Under the pieces are notes generated by a model, which did not search any database, was not told the origin of the DNA, and saw only the letters and a program-made list of their open reading frames with translations. Made by a program: the position numbers and the translations under genes. From the NCBI GenBank assembly GCA_030680835.1, contig JAUXUD010000086.1:1-64000 (forward strand): a stretch of 64,000 nucleotides of DNA, given 5' to 3'. The stretch's first letter is position 1. Each line of letters starts with the position of its first letter. This DNA comes from Bacteroidota bacterium (GTDB lineage: Bacteria; Bacteroidota; Bacteroidia; UKL13-3). Of this stretch, positions 24,537 through 33,159 are shown piece after piece.

Positions 24537-25754
24537 TCAGTTTTCTATGGTTGCAAGTTTTGAGAGTAATAAATCTTTCATTGACGATAAACAAGCATTT
24601 TCTTTTTCAGTATTTAAAATTGAACTATACAAACCTTTTGTAGTGACGTCAAACTTCAAGATTAAATTTTCAATTGGTTCAATAATTTTTTGTCCATCAA
24701 AGTCACGGGTCACTAAAGCACTGAATACAGCACCTGTTGCTTCATTTTTCAATCTGCTTATTGTGTCAATAGTTAATTGATGAGCAAAGAATTTTGAATT
24801 TCTTTTTGTGTCATTAATTGCATAACAACTTTGATTCATTGCCATTGCACGACCTGCGATTGCTATTGCTCCAACAGTCCCCCTGGCTGTTACAAAAATT
24901 GTATCCTTCGGATATAATTTACTGCTGCAATTTTTCAAACCTTTTTCGGTTATTGTTTTTTCAGTCGTGATTGAATAGTAGCTTTCAGAAACATCAGGTG
25001 GAGCAAAAAAAGGAATTTCACCACCCCAATATTTTTCATTGGTTGTATCAGGTGTTCCACCACCTCCAAGATTTAAAACTTGTGTAAACGATTTAACTTC
25101 CCAACCAACTGGAATTTCTTTTTCCAATTCATCACTCATTTCCATCTCCCCACCACTACTCTTATAAGGCTTCCCATTCTCATCCGGAAATTCAAAATCC
25201 ACAAACCACTGCTTATAAATTGCCTGGGCGGTTTCTTCTAATTTTTGAATGAGTTTGTTGTTGAGTTCAATGCGGTTTACAATGGTATTGTATTCTTTAA
25301 CTATTTCCTTTTGTTTGAAAATGGAAGGCACTGGAATTAACGTTTCACAAAGTGCTTCCCAGTCATACCCACCTCGAATTGCGGCATCACACTTAAAAGT
25401 TGCATATCTATCAAACTCTGGTCTGCGAAACCACATCATTAAATATTCCGGATCAAGGGTTTCCTTGTTAACTACTTCAAATACTGGATATGCAGGCGAG
25501 ACTATATTTGGTTCATCATCCATTTTTAAAACAACCGGCAATTTATTTACACGAATGGGCGACATAAAGTCACAGGCAAATTGCCATTTTTTCATAACCC
25601 TATAAACTGACATATCTGTGCCAACAATATTTGAAGTTGTTTCCCTAAATTCTTTGGTCATGCTTAACCCTAAAAGTTTTGTTACTTTCAGGTCGGAGTT
25701 TCTTTTTTCAACTCTTGTAATATAGCTTCCAATTGGTTTATAATTTGATTTCAT
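24537..25754 (-). CDS. hsdS: Type I restriction specificity subunit HsdS, 405 aa
   Basis: Two target-recognition halves are visible. The C-terminal one starts IPVGWEVKSFTQVLNLGGGG with TPDTTNEKYWGGEIPFFAPP, the standard HsdS TRD opening. A conserved helical spacer (NRIELNNKLIQKLEETAQAI, then YKQWFVDFEF) separates them, and the C-terminus ends in a second helix. The start overlaps hsdM by 17 bp. HsdS sets the DNA sequence recognised by the methyltransferase and nuclease. The first half starts without the usual TRD opening and is somewhat divergent. Confidence 0.9.
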   Translation of the reverse strand: MKSNYKPIGSYITRVEKRNSDLKVTKLLGLSMTKEFRETTSNIVGTDMSVYRVMKKWQFACDFMSPIRVNKLPVVLKMDDEPNIVSPAYPVFEVVNKETLDPEYLMMWFRRPEFDRYATFKCDAAIRGGYDWEALCETLIPVPSIFKQKEIVKEYNTIVNRIELNNKLIQKLEETAQAIYKQWFVDFEFPDENGKPYKSSGGEMEMSDELEKEIPVGWEVKSFTQVLNLGGGGTPDTTNEKYWGGEIPFFAPPDVSESYYSITTEKTITEKGLKNCSSKLYPKDTIFVTARGTVGAIAIAGRAMAMNQSCYAINDTKRNSKFFAHQLTIDTISRLKNEATGAVFSALVTRDFDGQKIIEPIENLILKFDVTTKGLYSSILNTEKENACLSSMKDLLLSKLATIEN

Positions 25755-27318
25755 ACCCCAATTCTTTAAACACAGTTAACAATTCCTTTTTAGATTTATC
25801 TTCGGCCTTTAACAAATCTGAAAATTCCATTTGCAGGTTTTTCATTTTCTCATCAAAATCAATATTCTCATCACGGTTTATAAACTCAATGTATTTGCTC
25901 GGTACGAGCGAAAAATCTTTTTTGGAAACTTCTTCGAACGAAGCAGAGTAGCAAAATTCGGATGTATTTGCATAAGAATTTTCAAAATTATCTTGCTGCC
26001 AGTTGTGGTAGTTTTCAGTTATCTTTTTAATATCATAAGCCGAGAATTGAGTGTATTTTTTTTCAAATGGTTCTCCTAATTGGCGTAAATCCATAAACAA
26101 TACTTCGCGTTCCCGGTTACGGTATTTCTTAATGATATCATTTATTTCAATGGTTCTGGCCTTCTTATTTTTATTTAAAATCCAAAGGGTAACACTAATG
26201 TCAGTAGTATAGAACAAGTTTCTTGGCATCACTAAAATTGCCTCCACCAAATTATTTTCAATGAGCTTTCTGCGTATTTTATATTCTTCACCTCCGCCAC
26301 TCAAAGCGCCATTGGCCAGAATAAAACCCGCTACACCGTTTTCCGATAATTTACTGGCTATATTTAAAATCCATGCATAGTTGGCATTGCCAGTTGGTGG
26401 CACTTCATAACCCCGCCAACGTGGATCATCTTTTAATTCATTTGCAGCTCTCCAGTCCTTTTGGTTAAAGGGCGGATTGGCCATTATAAAATCAGCTTTT
26501 AAATCGGGGTGTTGGTCGCGGCCAAAAGTATCTGCCGGAACCTCTCCCAGGTTGGCTGCAATACCCCTTATGGCCAGGTTCATTTTTGCCAGTTTGTAGG
26601 TAGTTGCTGTGTATTCTTGTCCGTATATCGAAATTTCTTTTTTGTTTCCATGATGACTTTCAATAAACTTTACCGATTGCACAAACATACCACCCGAACC
26701 ACAAGCAGGATCGTAAATAATTCCCTTATAAGGTTCAATCATTTCAGCTATTAAGTTTACGATACTTTTGGGCGTATAAAACTCTCCCTTACCCTTTCCT
26801 TCAGCCAATGCAAACTTGCTCAGGAAATATTCATATACCCGGCCTACAATATCCTGCTGCTTGTCTTTTATTGTATCAATATTGTTAATGGTATCCAATA
26901 AGGCTGCCAGCTTACTCACATCCATATTGAGCCTGGAAAAGTAATTATCCGGTAAAGCACCTTTAAGGGACGGATTGTTTTTTTCGACAGTATGAAGGGC
27001 CGTATCAATTTTAAGGGCAATATCATTTTGTTTGGAGTTCTGAATAATATATGTCCAGCGGGCTTCTTCTGGCAGAAAGAACACATTATTCATATTATAA
27101 AATTCTTTCATCTCCAGATATTTTTCCTTCTTTTCGGCTATTAGCTCCTTCCTGCGTTCTTCAAATTTATCGCTGGCAAATTTTAAAAATATCAAACTAA
27201 GTACTACATGCTTATACTCAGATGATTCAACTGTACCACGAAGTTTATTAGCGGAATCCCAAAGGGTTTCTTCGATGCTGGATTGTTTTTTCGGTTTTGC
27301 TTGTTTGCTGATAGACAT
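25738..27318 (-). CDS. hsdM: Type I restriction DNA methyltransferase HsdM, 526 aa
   Basis: N-terminal HsdM_N region (SIEETLWDSANKLRG, VVLSLIFLKFASDKFEER), then GEFYTPKSIVNLIAEMI, SAM motif DPACGSGG (203-210) and catalytic NPPF (281-284), marking an N6-adenine methyltransferase of the gamma class. Length is normal. First gene of a nine-gene minus-strand run through the TIR gene; its promoter should lie in 27319-27400, where TGTAAACTTG on the minus strand is close to the Bacteroidota -7 box. Confidence 0.95.
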   Translation of the reverse strand: MSISKQAKPKKQSSIEETLWDSANKLRGTVESSEYKHVVLSLIFLKFASDKFEERRKELIAEKKEKYLEMKEFYNMNNVFFLPEEARWTYIIQNSKQNDIALKIDTALHTVEKNNPSLKGALPDNYFSRLNMDVSKLAALLDTINNIDTIKDKQQDIVGRVYEYFLSKFALAEGKGKGEFYTPKSIVNLIAEMIEPYKGIIYDPACGSGGMFVQSVKFIESHHGNKKEISIYGQEYTATTYKLAKMNLAIRGIAANLGEVPADTFGRDQHPDLKADFIMANPPFNQKDWRAANELKDDPRWRGYEVPPTGNANYAWILNIASKLSENGVAGFILANGALSGGGEEYKIRRKLIENNLVEAILVMPRNLFYTTDISVTLWILNKNKKARTIEINDIIKKYRNREREVLFMDLRQLGEPFEKKYTQFSAYDIKKITENYHNWQQDNFENSYANTSEFCYSASFEEVSKKDFSLVPSKYIEFINRDENIDFDEKMKNLQMEFSDLLKAEDKSKKELLTVFKELGYEIKL

Positions 27319-27734
27319 GAATATTTATTGGAATATTTTAATTCAAGTTTACACAGTTTTATTGTTTTTATACTGATTTTGTTAAAATTTCATGAATATT
27401 TGGGTAGTTTGAACAACCAAAATTAAATTTACATACAAGTACAATTAGTAATTTACGCCATATTTAATTTGTTTGCAGGTATGGAATTTTCAATCCAATA
27501 CTAATAAATCTACTTGATTAATGAATTAGAAGTATTTAATTTGAATAGAAAAACAGAAAGTTAAAAATATTGCATCAAGTTTAAGCTCCTACTGTAAAAC
27601 CGCGAATTTTAAACCACAGGAGAATGAACAGTTGATGCGTCCCAAGGGGCGTGTCGCTGTCATTCGTTGTGGTGGGGCTTCGCGGTTCCTTCAGTAGCGG
27701 TGATAGTGTTCACGCCCTAATTGTTTTAACCACA
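27319..27734. other. Divergent intergenic region, 416 bp
   Basis: Holds the presumed hsdM promoter (minus strand) and the promoter of the small plus-strand gene. Around 27630-27720 the sequence turns GC-rich (GGGGCGTGTCGCTGTCATTC) compared with its flanks and looks like a scrap of unrelated origin. No tRNA, IS or named RNA was recognised. Confidence 0.35.
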
Positions 27735-28070
27735 ATGGAAAGAAAAAATTTAACAAGCACTGAAAAATTACTTAAGAAGGAATTTGGGATCACCTCTGAA
27801 ATTGAATTGTATAATTTAATAAATTCAAAGAATCAGGCATTTTTTGAAACCAATTTATTTATAGATAAGGCATCCTATTTAGCCAAATTAAAATCATTAA
27901 TTAATAGTATCAATGATGATGGAGACAGTTATTCGGAATATGTTTCTATGGCAAAATCTGGTTCAGTAATCGCAAGTGCTTTTACTTCAGTTGGGGTTGG
28001 TGAAATAATGAAAAATTATCAGGCAAATAGAAAAACATTGGTAAATCATATGCGGTTTTTTATGAAATAG
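27735..28070 (+). CDS. Hypothetical protein, 111 aa
   Basis: ATG 27735 (MERKNLTSTEKLLKKEFG) is chosen over the in-frame ATG at 27651, whose leader lies in the GC-rich scrap and has no protein-like features. Mostly helical, with a hydrophobic patch (SGSVIASAFTSVGVGEIM) that could be one membrane-associated helix. It stands upstream of a lipoprotein gene on the same strand. Function unknown. Confidence 0.5.
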   Translation: MERKNLTSTEKLLKKEFGITSEIELYNLINSKNQAFFETNLFIDKASYLAKLKSLINSINDDGDSYSEYVSMAKSGSVIASAFTSVGVGEIMKNYQANRKTLVNHMRFFMK

Positions 28071-28108
28071 GAATTTTTAAATAAAAATTAAAAATTCATT
28101 AAAATTAA

Positions 28109-28116
28109 TATATTTG
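28109..28116 (+). promoter_or_regulatory. Candidate Bacteroidota -7 box TATATTTG
   Basis: TATATTTG matches the TAnnTTTG consensus of Bacteroidota sigma-ABfr promoters and lies about 83 bp upstream of the lipoprotein ATG. No clear TTTG at -33 is visible, so this is tentative. Confidence 0.4.
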
Positions 28117-28198
28117 TCTTTAAAATTGCCGCTAACTTCATAAAAATATGAAGTTTTTCCAATTCCTTGTAAAAAATCACTTGCATAAATTTAAAAAA

Positions 28199-29431
28199 AT
28201 GAAAACAAAAAAAATAATCAAAATTGGAATGCTCATTCTAATTGTTTTTTCAACGTTTTTGGCATGTAAGAAAAAAATTGATGATCAAAAAATTGAAAAT
28301 CAGAATAAACCACCTGAAGTCACCACTTTAGCAATATCAGACTATGATTCTATCCAAAAAACAGTTCAATTAAATGGGAGGTTAGTTAGCATTGGCTCAT
28401 CACCTGTAACAAAACAAGGATTTTGTTATGCCTTAAAATCAAATACTTCACTAATGGATTCAGTATTGATTATAAACTCAGGGATTGGAGCTTATAGTAG
28501 TACTCTTAATAAATTGATTGTGGGCGCAACTTATTATATAAAAGCATTTGCACAAAATTCTACAGGAGTTGCTTATGGAGCAGAGGTAGTTTTTAATGTA
28601 AACGACAAAACACCATTTGCTAATACAGGATTAGCATCTCTTATAACAGATTCTACTGCAAAAGTTGAAGGTGATTGTTCATTGAATTTAGGAAGTAATA
28701 TAAAAGAAAGAGGCTTTTTATGGGGTTTGGCAATTACAGTTTCATTCAGCAAATCAAATAAAAAAACTGCAGGGAATTTAACAGGTGATGGCTCCGGTAA
28801 TTTTTCAGCAGTTATTTCAGGTCTTCAGGGTGGAACCAAATATTATTACAGAGCTTATGCAATAAATTCGAGAGATACTGGTTATGGGCTGGTAAGAGAA
28901 TTTACAACAAATACTTTATCACCAATGGTTATATCTCCAACAATATCTTTAGGGGGACCAAACAATTTTACTAATGAATATCATTTCTTTGGGGTATCTG
29001 ATAATTTTCAGTCGTATCGCAGCGGTTCAACCGGTCTTGACCTGGCAAGGAATCACTCTGAGGTCATTGATTTTGTTTATACTTACAGTTCATCAGGTGC
29101 TGTGGGAAACGCATTGTATTCTCCTGACTTTGATTTTTCAAGTGGTGGTTGGTCAATTGAAATTGCAACATGGGCAACTAAAAATAAAACACTTTATAAA
29201 GGGACATCGGTAACATCAAGTGAATTTGATGCTTATGATGTCAGTCAGTTTTTAACCGCGATTAATGCAATTAACTTTTCATCAGGCTCCTTTGATAAAA
29301 TGCCAAATATGTTTAATAACCAGGTATTTGCTTTCAAGAGATCTAATGGAAAAAGAGGTTTTATTAAAGTAGTAAGTACTACAACTAGTCCTACCGGAAT
29401 TATAAAATTTCTATTAAAGGCAGAACAATAA
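28199..29431 (+). CDS. Lipoprotein with two fibronectin-like repeats, 410 aa
   Basis: ATG 28199 starts MKTKKIIKIGMLILIVFSTF followed by LAC, a lipobox with the lipidated Cys at residue 23 and positive charges after it. Two ~95-residue repeats follow, each with the G-x-x...KQGFCY and TYYIKAFAQNSTGVAYG / KYYYRAYAINSRDTGYG signatures of Bacteroidota surface FN3-like domains. The C-terminal ~150 residues are unrecognised. Likely cell-surface or periplasmic. As cargo of the island it may act in surface binding. Confidence 0.7.
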   Translation: MKTKKIIKIGMLILIVFSTFLACKKKIDDQKIENQNKPPEVTTLAISDYDSIQKTVQLNGRLVSIGSSPVTKQGFCYALKSNTSLMDSVLIINSGIGAYSSTLNKLIVGATYYIKAFAQNSTGVAYGAEVVFNVNDKTPFANTGLASLITDSTAKVEGDCSLNLGSNIKERGFLWGLAITVSFSKSNKKTAGNLTGDGSGNFSAVISGLQGGTKYYYRAYAINSRDTGYGLVREFTTNTLSPMVISPTISLGGPNNFTNEYHFFGVSDNFQSYRSGSTGLDLARNHSEVIDFVYTYSSSGAVGNALYSPDFDFSSGGWSIEIATWATKNKTLYKGTSVTSSEFDAYDVSQFLTAINAINFSSGSFDKMPNMFNNQVFAFKRSNGKRGFIKVVSTTTSPTGIIKFLLKAEQ

Positions 29432-29471
29432 ATTGCTTTAAATAAAATACAATTTAACTTTCCGAATCATC

Positions 29472-29570
29472 TTGTAAAACTGTAAAACCCATATTCCTAT
29501 TAGGTTTTACAGCAAAACCTTTTGTAAAACTGTAAAGCCTTTATAAACACTGAGTTTTACAGTTTTACAA
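29472..29570. repeat. 17-bp inverted repeats beside the primase gene, possible replication origin
   Basis: TTGTAAAACTGTAAAAC at 29472-29488 reappears exactly inverted at 29554-29570, the latter overlapping the primase stop codon. A third, direct copy at 29522-29537 matches 15 bases, and a palindromic half (AGGTTTTACAGCAAAACCT) sits between. Iteron-like sites next to a primase-helicase are the usual arrangement of element origins. The arms may also act as a convergent terminator. Confidence 0.5.
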
Positions 29571-32024
29571 TCGTGGACCATTAGCTCCCACATACTTTTG
29601 CCATCGTTCTGTTATGATTGGATCAAGGTAAATGATTTTGTTGCTTTTAGTGTTTTCAAGCTCGCCTATATGATCTTTAAAGGCTTTATTAATATATATT
29701 TCGTGGCATTCTTCAGATGTTAACCAGTCTTCAAAATAAAAGTCATAATACCTACCGGCAGATAAAATTAACCAATTTGCATTTTCAATTCCGTCATTGT
29801 CAACGATTGTATAGGATAGCCGGCTAACTGCATTTTTGCCTGTTTTATATGCTTTACCGCTTAGTACATGATCATCCATTAATTTCTTTACCAAAATCTG
29901 CTCTTTGCTGAATTTGTACTCCGGTGCATCCAGATTATTTTGTAAATCACTAATATTAAATGAAAGCAAGTTTGTTTTTGTTTTTAGAAATTCATCTTTT
30001 AAAAACTCGTTTATGCCCTTCAGATAAGCCGGTACAGACCGATCCTTTAATTTCTGTGATGCACTTGTATGATATAAATTGTAGGCAAACCAATGCCTTG
30101 TAGTCTTTTGATATTTTAATTTGTGTTTGTACCGGATATAATTTAAAAAGCCAGGAAGCTCAGTTTTTAATTTTTTTATCATGTCCGGATCTATTGAATC
30201 GAGCGGCGATACCTTTCTGATCCAAAATCTTGTTTCGTCCGAATCAATACGAATAAAATCGAATTCCTTGTTTGATGTAATTATAAATTTACCGAAAAAG
30301 GAACCCTCGGTTCTGTCCCTAAATTTTGAATGTATACTTGTGGAACTGCATGTTGCCAAGCTTTTTATTTTCTCTATTACCGCTTGCTTTTCTAAAATGG
30401 CCTCATCAATGGCTATGATGAGTTTATCAATAAAATCAGCATTAAAGGAATCATTCATTTCATGGTTTCCAATCAGGCGAACATTGCCCTGAAAAATCAA
30501 ATGCATGAACTTTAAAAAAGTTGATTTGCCGGTATTCCTATCCTGGCTGACCAGGCATATAATAGGCAGTTGTTCTATGGGTTTATGGTAAAGTAAGTAT
30601 ATATAATCTAGAATGACATCATATTGTTCGCGGAATAAATGCCTCAAAAACGCTTCAATTGCATCCCAACTTCCAGATTCATAATCGTGTTCCAATTGAA
30701 TATATCTGTTATAGAATTTTGTGCCACTGGGGTGTATCGAAACTGGCTTGAATTTATCCGGGTCATTTTCTGGAATATTGCAAAAGTTATCAAAGCACTG
30801 TATTTGTGCCCAAAATTCGGGATAATCTCTTTTAGGGTAGTCCTCCAAAATAGTTTCCCGGCTCCATTCAATGATACACTTCTCAAAGCTGCCATCCGCA
30901 TTAACCTTATGACTTATTTTATAATACCTCGTTCCAATTCTTAAAAACAATTTTTCATTACCGGTAAGCAATCTTGCCAATTTACCATTAGCAAACTGGT
31001 ATTGTTGGAATTGCCATGTAAAAGTGTCTTCCTTCAAAATAAATTTAAATCGTTCGTAAAATGTACCAATGTCAGATAGGTAAAAGTATTCCTTCACCTT
31101 TTTTACAGAGGTGTTATCAAGGCGTATACCATCAAAGTAACTGGTTGCCTGGGATAATTGGCCTAAATCTTTAAACAACTCAGTATGCAATTTATTTTCA
31201 TACATAAATAAATCATCAATACCTTTAACCGTTTGTTGATTTATTTTTTTATCCAAATATCTTTCCTTAGGATGCACCATGTATACCTGTTTAACGAAAG
31301 GGGATAAACACGAATTAAAGTTATTTACAGCAGCAAAAAAACTGTTGAATCGTTGGGCAAGGTCCTTTTGATTCCAAGCCTCCGTTTTGTTAACAGGGAA
31401 ATCACGGAGGTCAGCATCCAAAATCAATACCGCTTTATCAGGCATGCAAACATTTATTAATTCTACTATATCCTCCTTTAGGTAAATCGGTTTATAGCTA
31501 TCATGTGAATATTTATCTTTATGCCCGAACTGATGTATACCGCTTATTCCAATTATCGGCAAATCAATTCCAATACGTTTGGCAAATACCCATAATGCAA
31601 AAGCTTTAATAGGCCCTTCAACCAAATAAATGCGTTCAAGTTTCTGTTTTGCAAGGTAAGCGTCAATAATACATTGTGAAAAAAACGGGATAACCGGGCT
31701 TCCAAATGATTGAAAATATTTAGCCCCGCCGATTACATTGTCAGGGTGGAGCCGGTAAAGAAAATAATCCTTACTCCATCCTTCGCCATTGGCCTTATAC
31801 CGGTATTGATGGTTTTCCAGATTTTTATGTAAAATGGCAATGGCGCCATCAAGCAAACCTTTATCTGGCAAATCCGATTTTGATGGGTCGTAAGTTTGAA
31901 GCCACTGGCAATCTTTTTGTAGTTCGGTCTCCGAATCGGCATCAAAATATTTTATCAGGGTGGTATTTTCGGCATCCGATATACCCAGTTCGAGCAGACG
32001 CTTATTTAAATATGAGTTACTCAT
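29565..32024 (-). CDS. TOPRIM-type primase / SF3-like helicase, 819 aa
   Basis: An N-terminal TOPRIM-like region (RIYLVEGPIKAFALWVFAKR, VLILDADLRD near residue 200) is followed by a long linker and an SF3-type helicase: IICLVSQDRNTGKSTF is Walker A, LIIAIDEAILEK is Walker B, and FFGKFIITSNKEFDF is the conserved Asn/sensor motif. A basic C-terminal region follows. This is the domain order of the primase-helicases of phage satellites, prophages and ICEs of Bacteroidota. It probably starts element DNA replication. It is 51 bp downstream of the small HTH gene and part of the integration module. Confidence 0.75.
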   Translation of the reverse strand: MSNSYLNKRLLELGISDAENTTLIKYFDADSETELQKDCQWLQTYDPSKSDLPDKGLLDGAIAILHKNLENHQYRYKANGEGWSKDYFLYRLHPDNVIGGAKYFQSFGSPVIPFFSQCIIDAYLAKQKLERIYLVEGPIKAFALWVFAKRIGIDLPIIGISGIHQFGHKDKYSHDSYKPIYLKEDIVELINVCMPDKAVLILDADLRDFPVNKTEAWNQKDLAQRFNSFFAAVNNFNSCLSPFVKQVYMVHPKERYLDKKINQQTVKGIDDLFMYENKLHTELFKDLGQLSQATSYFDGIRLDNTSVKKVKEYFYLSDIGTFYERFKFILKEDTFTWQFQQYQFANGKLARLLTGNEKLFLRIGTRYYKISHKVNADGSFEKCIIEWSRETILEDYPKRDYPEFWAQIQCFDNFCNIPENDPDKFKPVSIHPSGTKFYNRYIQLEHDYESGSWDAIEAFLRHLFREQYDVILDYIYLLYHKPIEQLPIICLVSQDRNTGKSTFLKFMHLIFQGNVRLIGNHEMNDSFNADFIDKLIIAIDEAILEKQAVIEKIKSLATCSSTSIHSKFRDRTEGSFFGKFIITSNKEFDFIRIDSDETRFWIRKVSPLDSIDPDMIKKLKTELPGFLNYIRYKHKLKYQKTTRHWFAYNLYHTSASQKLKDRSVPAYLKGINEFLKDEFLKTKTNLLSFNISDLQNNLDAPEYKFSKEQILVKKLMDDHVLSGKAYKTGKNAVSRLSYTIVDNDGIENANWLILSAGRYYDFYFEDWLTSEECHEIYINKAFKDHIGELENTKSNKIIYLDPIITERWQKYVGANGPRL

Positions 32025-32075
32025 AATTTACTTTCTCCTTAAAATTTATTGGATTGGGTAATTGTTTCCCTCAAA

Positions 32076-32306
32076 TTAGCTTCTTGAAATCACTTCCGTT
32101 TTAATATCGTCCAAGTGCTTTTCAAAACTGGGATTCTTTAGTAAACCACTTAATACCCAATCGGGATAAAGTATCTTCCGCTCCCCTATTTTTACGAAGT
32201 CAATTTTACCGGAATCCCTCATTTTCTTTAATGTAGACCGGGCAGGTATTCGAAGCGCCTTCAGAACCTCGTTACCAGTTTTCCATTTAATAATGTTAGT
32301 TTTCAT
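32076..32306 (-). CDS. Excisionase-like small HTH protein, 76 aa
   Basis: ATG at 32306 gives MKTNIIKWKTGNEVLKALRI, where a winged helix-turn-helix of the HTH_17/MerR-like type is visible: PARSTLKKMRDSGKIDFVKI plus a wing ending ERKILYPDWV. The longer frame from 32348 adds only a polar leader. Its size and position between the 254-aa gene and the primase fit an excisionase or element regulator. Confidence 0.65.
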   Translation of the reverse strand: MKTNIIKWKTGNEVLKALRIPARSTLKKMRDSGKIDFVKIGERKILYPDWVLSGLLKNPSFEKHLDDIKTEVISRS

Positions 32307-32393
32307 CGTGTTTAATGTTGCTTTTGTGCATTCAAAATTATTAAACACAGTTAGGTTAAATTAAGAGCGTAACCTTAATTGCTTATTTTCAAT

Positions 32394-33158
32394 TTAAGTT
32401 AACGTTATTGGGAATTCTCCTAAAAATATTTCAGAAAAATATTCATGCCATTTTTTTCGGGCAACAATCTTATATTTGTCATTCAAAACTTCTTTTAATA
32501 TAATGCGGTGCATTGATTTGACAAATTTTTCAAAATCCTCATCGTATATTTTTCTTTTTGGTTTCAACCCAATAATTTGAATCCTAATAGAATTTAGGAT
32601 AAACCTATTAACAAGGGCATTTATTGTTTCAGGTTTATTGACAATCTTTTGGGCCTCAAAATGATTATTATTGCCATGAATGGGAGCATCGGATTTTTTG
32701 ATTTTGACATAATTGGGTGGAATAATTATAGACATTTGTTGGCCAATGAACCTCATGAACTCCAATTTCATAGTTATGCTCTTAAATTCAAAAGGGTGGC
32801 TGTTACCAATTTGTATTCCAATCTTAATATTCCTCAAATTTGACTCGATTTGAACTTTTGTCGACACACCTAAAAATGTTAAATAGGCACTTTCCTCTTC
32901 GTTTTTATCAGTTAAATAGCGTTGAAAAATATTGGCTGGATTATTTTCCCTTAATTGCTTTGTACCACAAAATAATTTGCCCAACGCCAAAATATCATTA
33001 TTGAGCAATTGTTTGTCGACAATATTTTTGGTTCCATCCTCCAAGTCATCTCTTACAATTTCTACAATTGATTGCGATACCCTTTTCAACTTAGATTTAT
33101 CCTCAAGTATTTCATCAATGAAAATTGAATTTAACATATCGAAAATTTTGGTTTCCAT
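32394..33158 (-). CDS. Unknown protein, 254 aa, in integration module
   Basis: No domain recognised. Basic C-terminal half (LKPKRKIYDEDFEKFVKSMH) suggests nucleic-acid contact. Its start lies one base from the integrase stop, so it is translationally linked to the integrase and is followed by the small HTH gene. It may be an accessory factor of recombination, but this is inferred from position alone. Confidence 0.5.
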   Translation of the reverse strand: METKIFDMLNSIFIDEILEDKSKLKRVSQSIVEIVRDDLEDGTKNIVDKQLLNNDILALGKLFCGTKQLRENNPANIFQRYLTDKNEEESAYLTFLGVSTKVQIESNLRNIKIGIQIGNSHPFEFKSITMKLEFMRFIGQQMSIIIPPNYVKIKKSDAPIHGNNNHFEAQKIVNKPETINALVNRFILNSIRIQIIGLKPKRKIYDEDFEKFVKSMHRIILKEVLNDKYKIVARKKWHEYFSEIFLGEFPITLT

Positions 33159-33159
33159 A

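Noticed and set aside
30639-30944. Plus-strand 101-aa frame within the primase gene
   Set aside because: Antisense shadow of a well-supported coding region; no promoter or start context.
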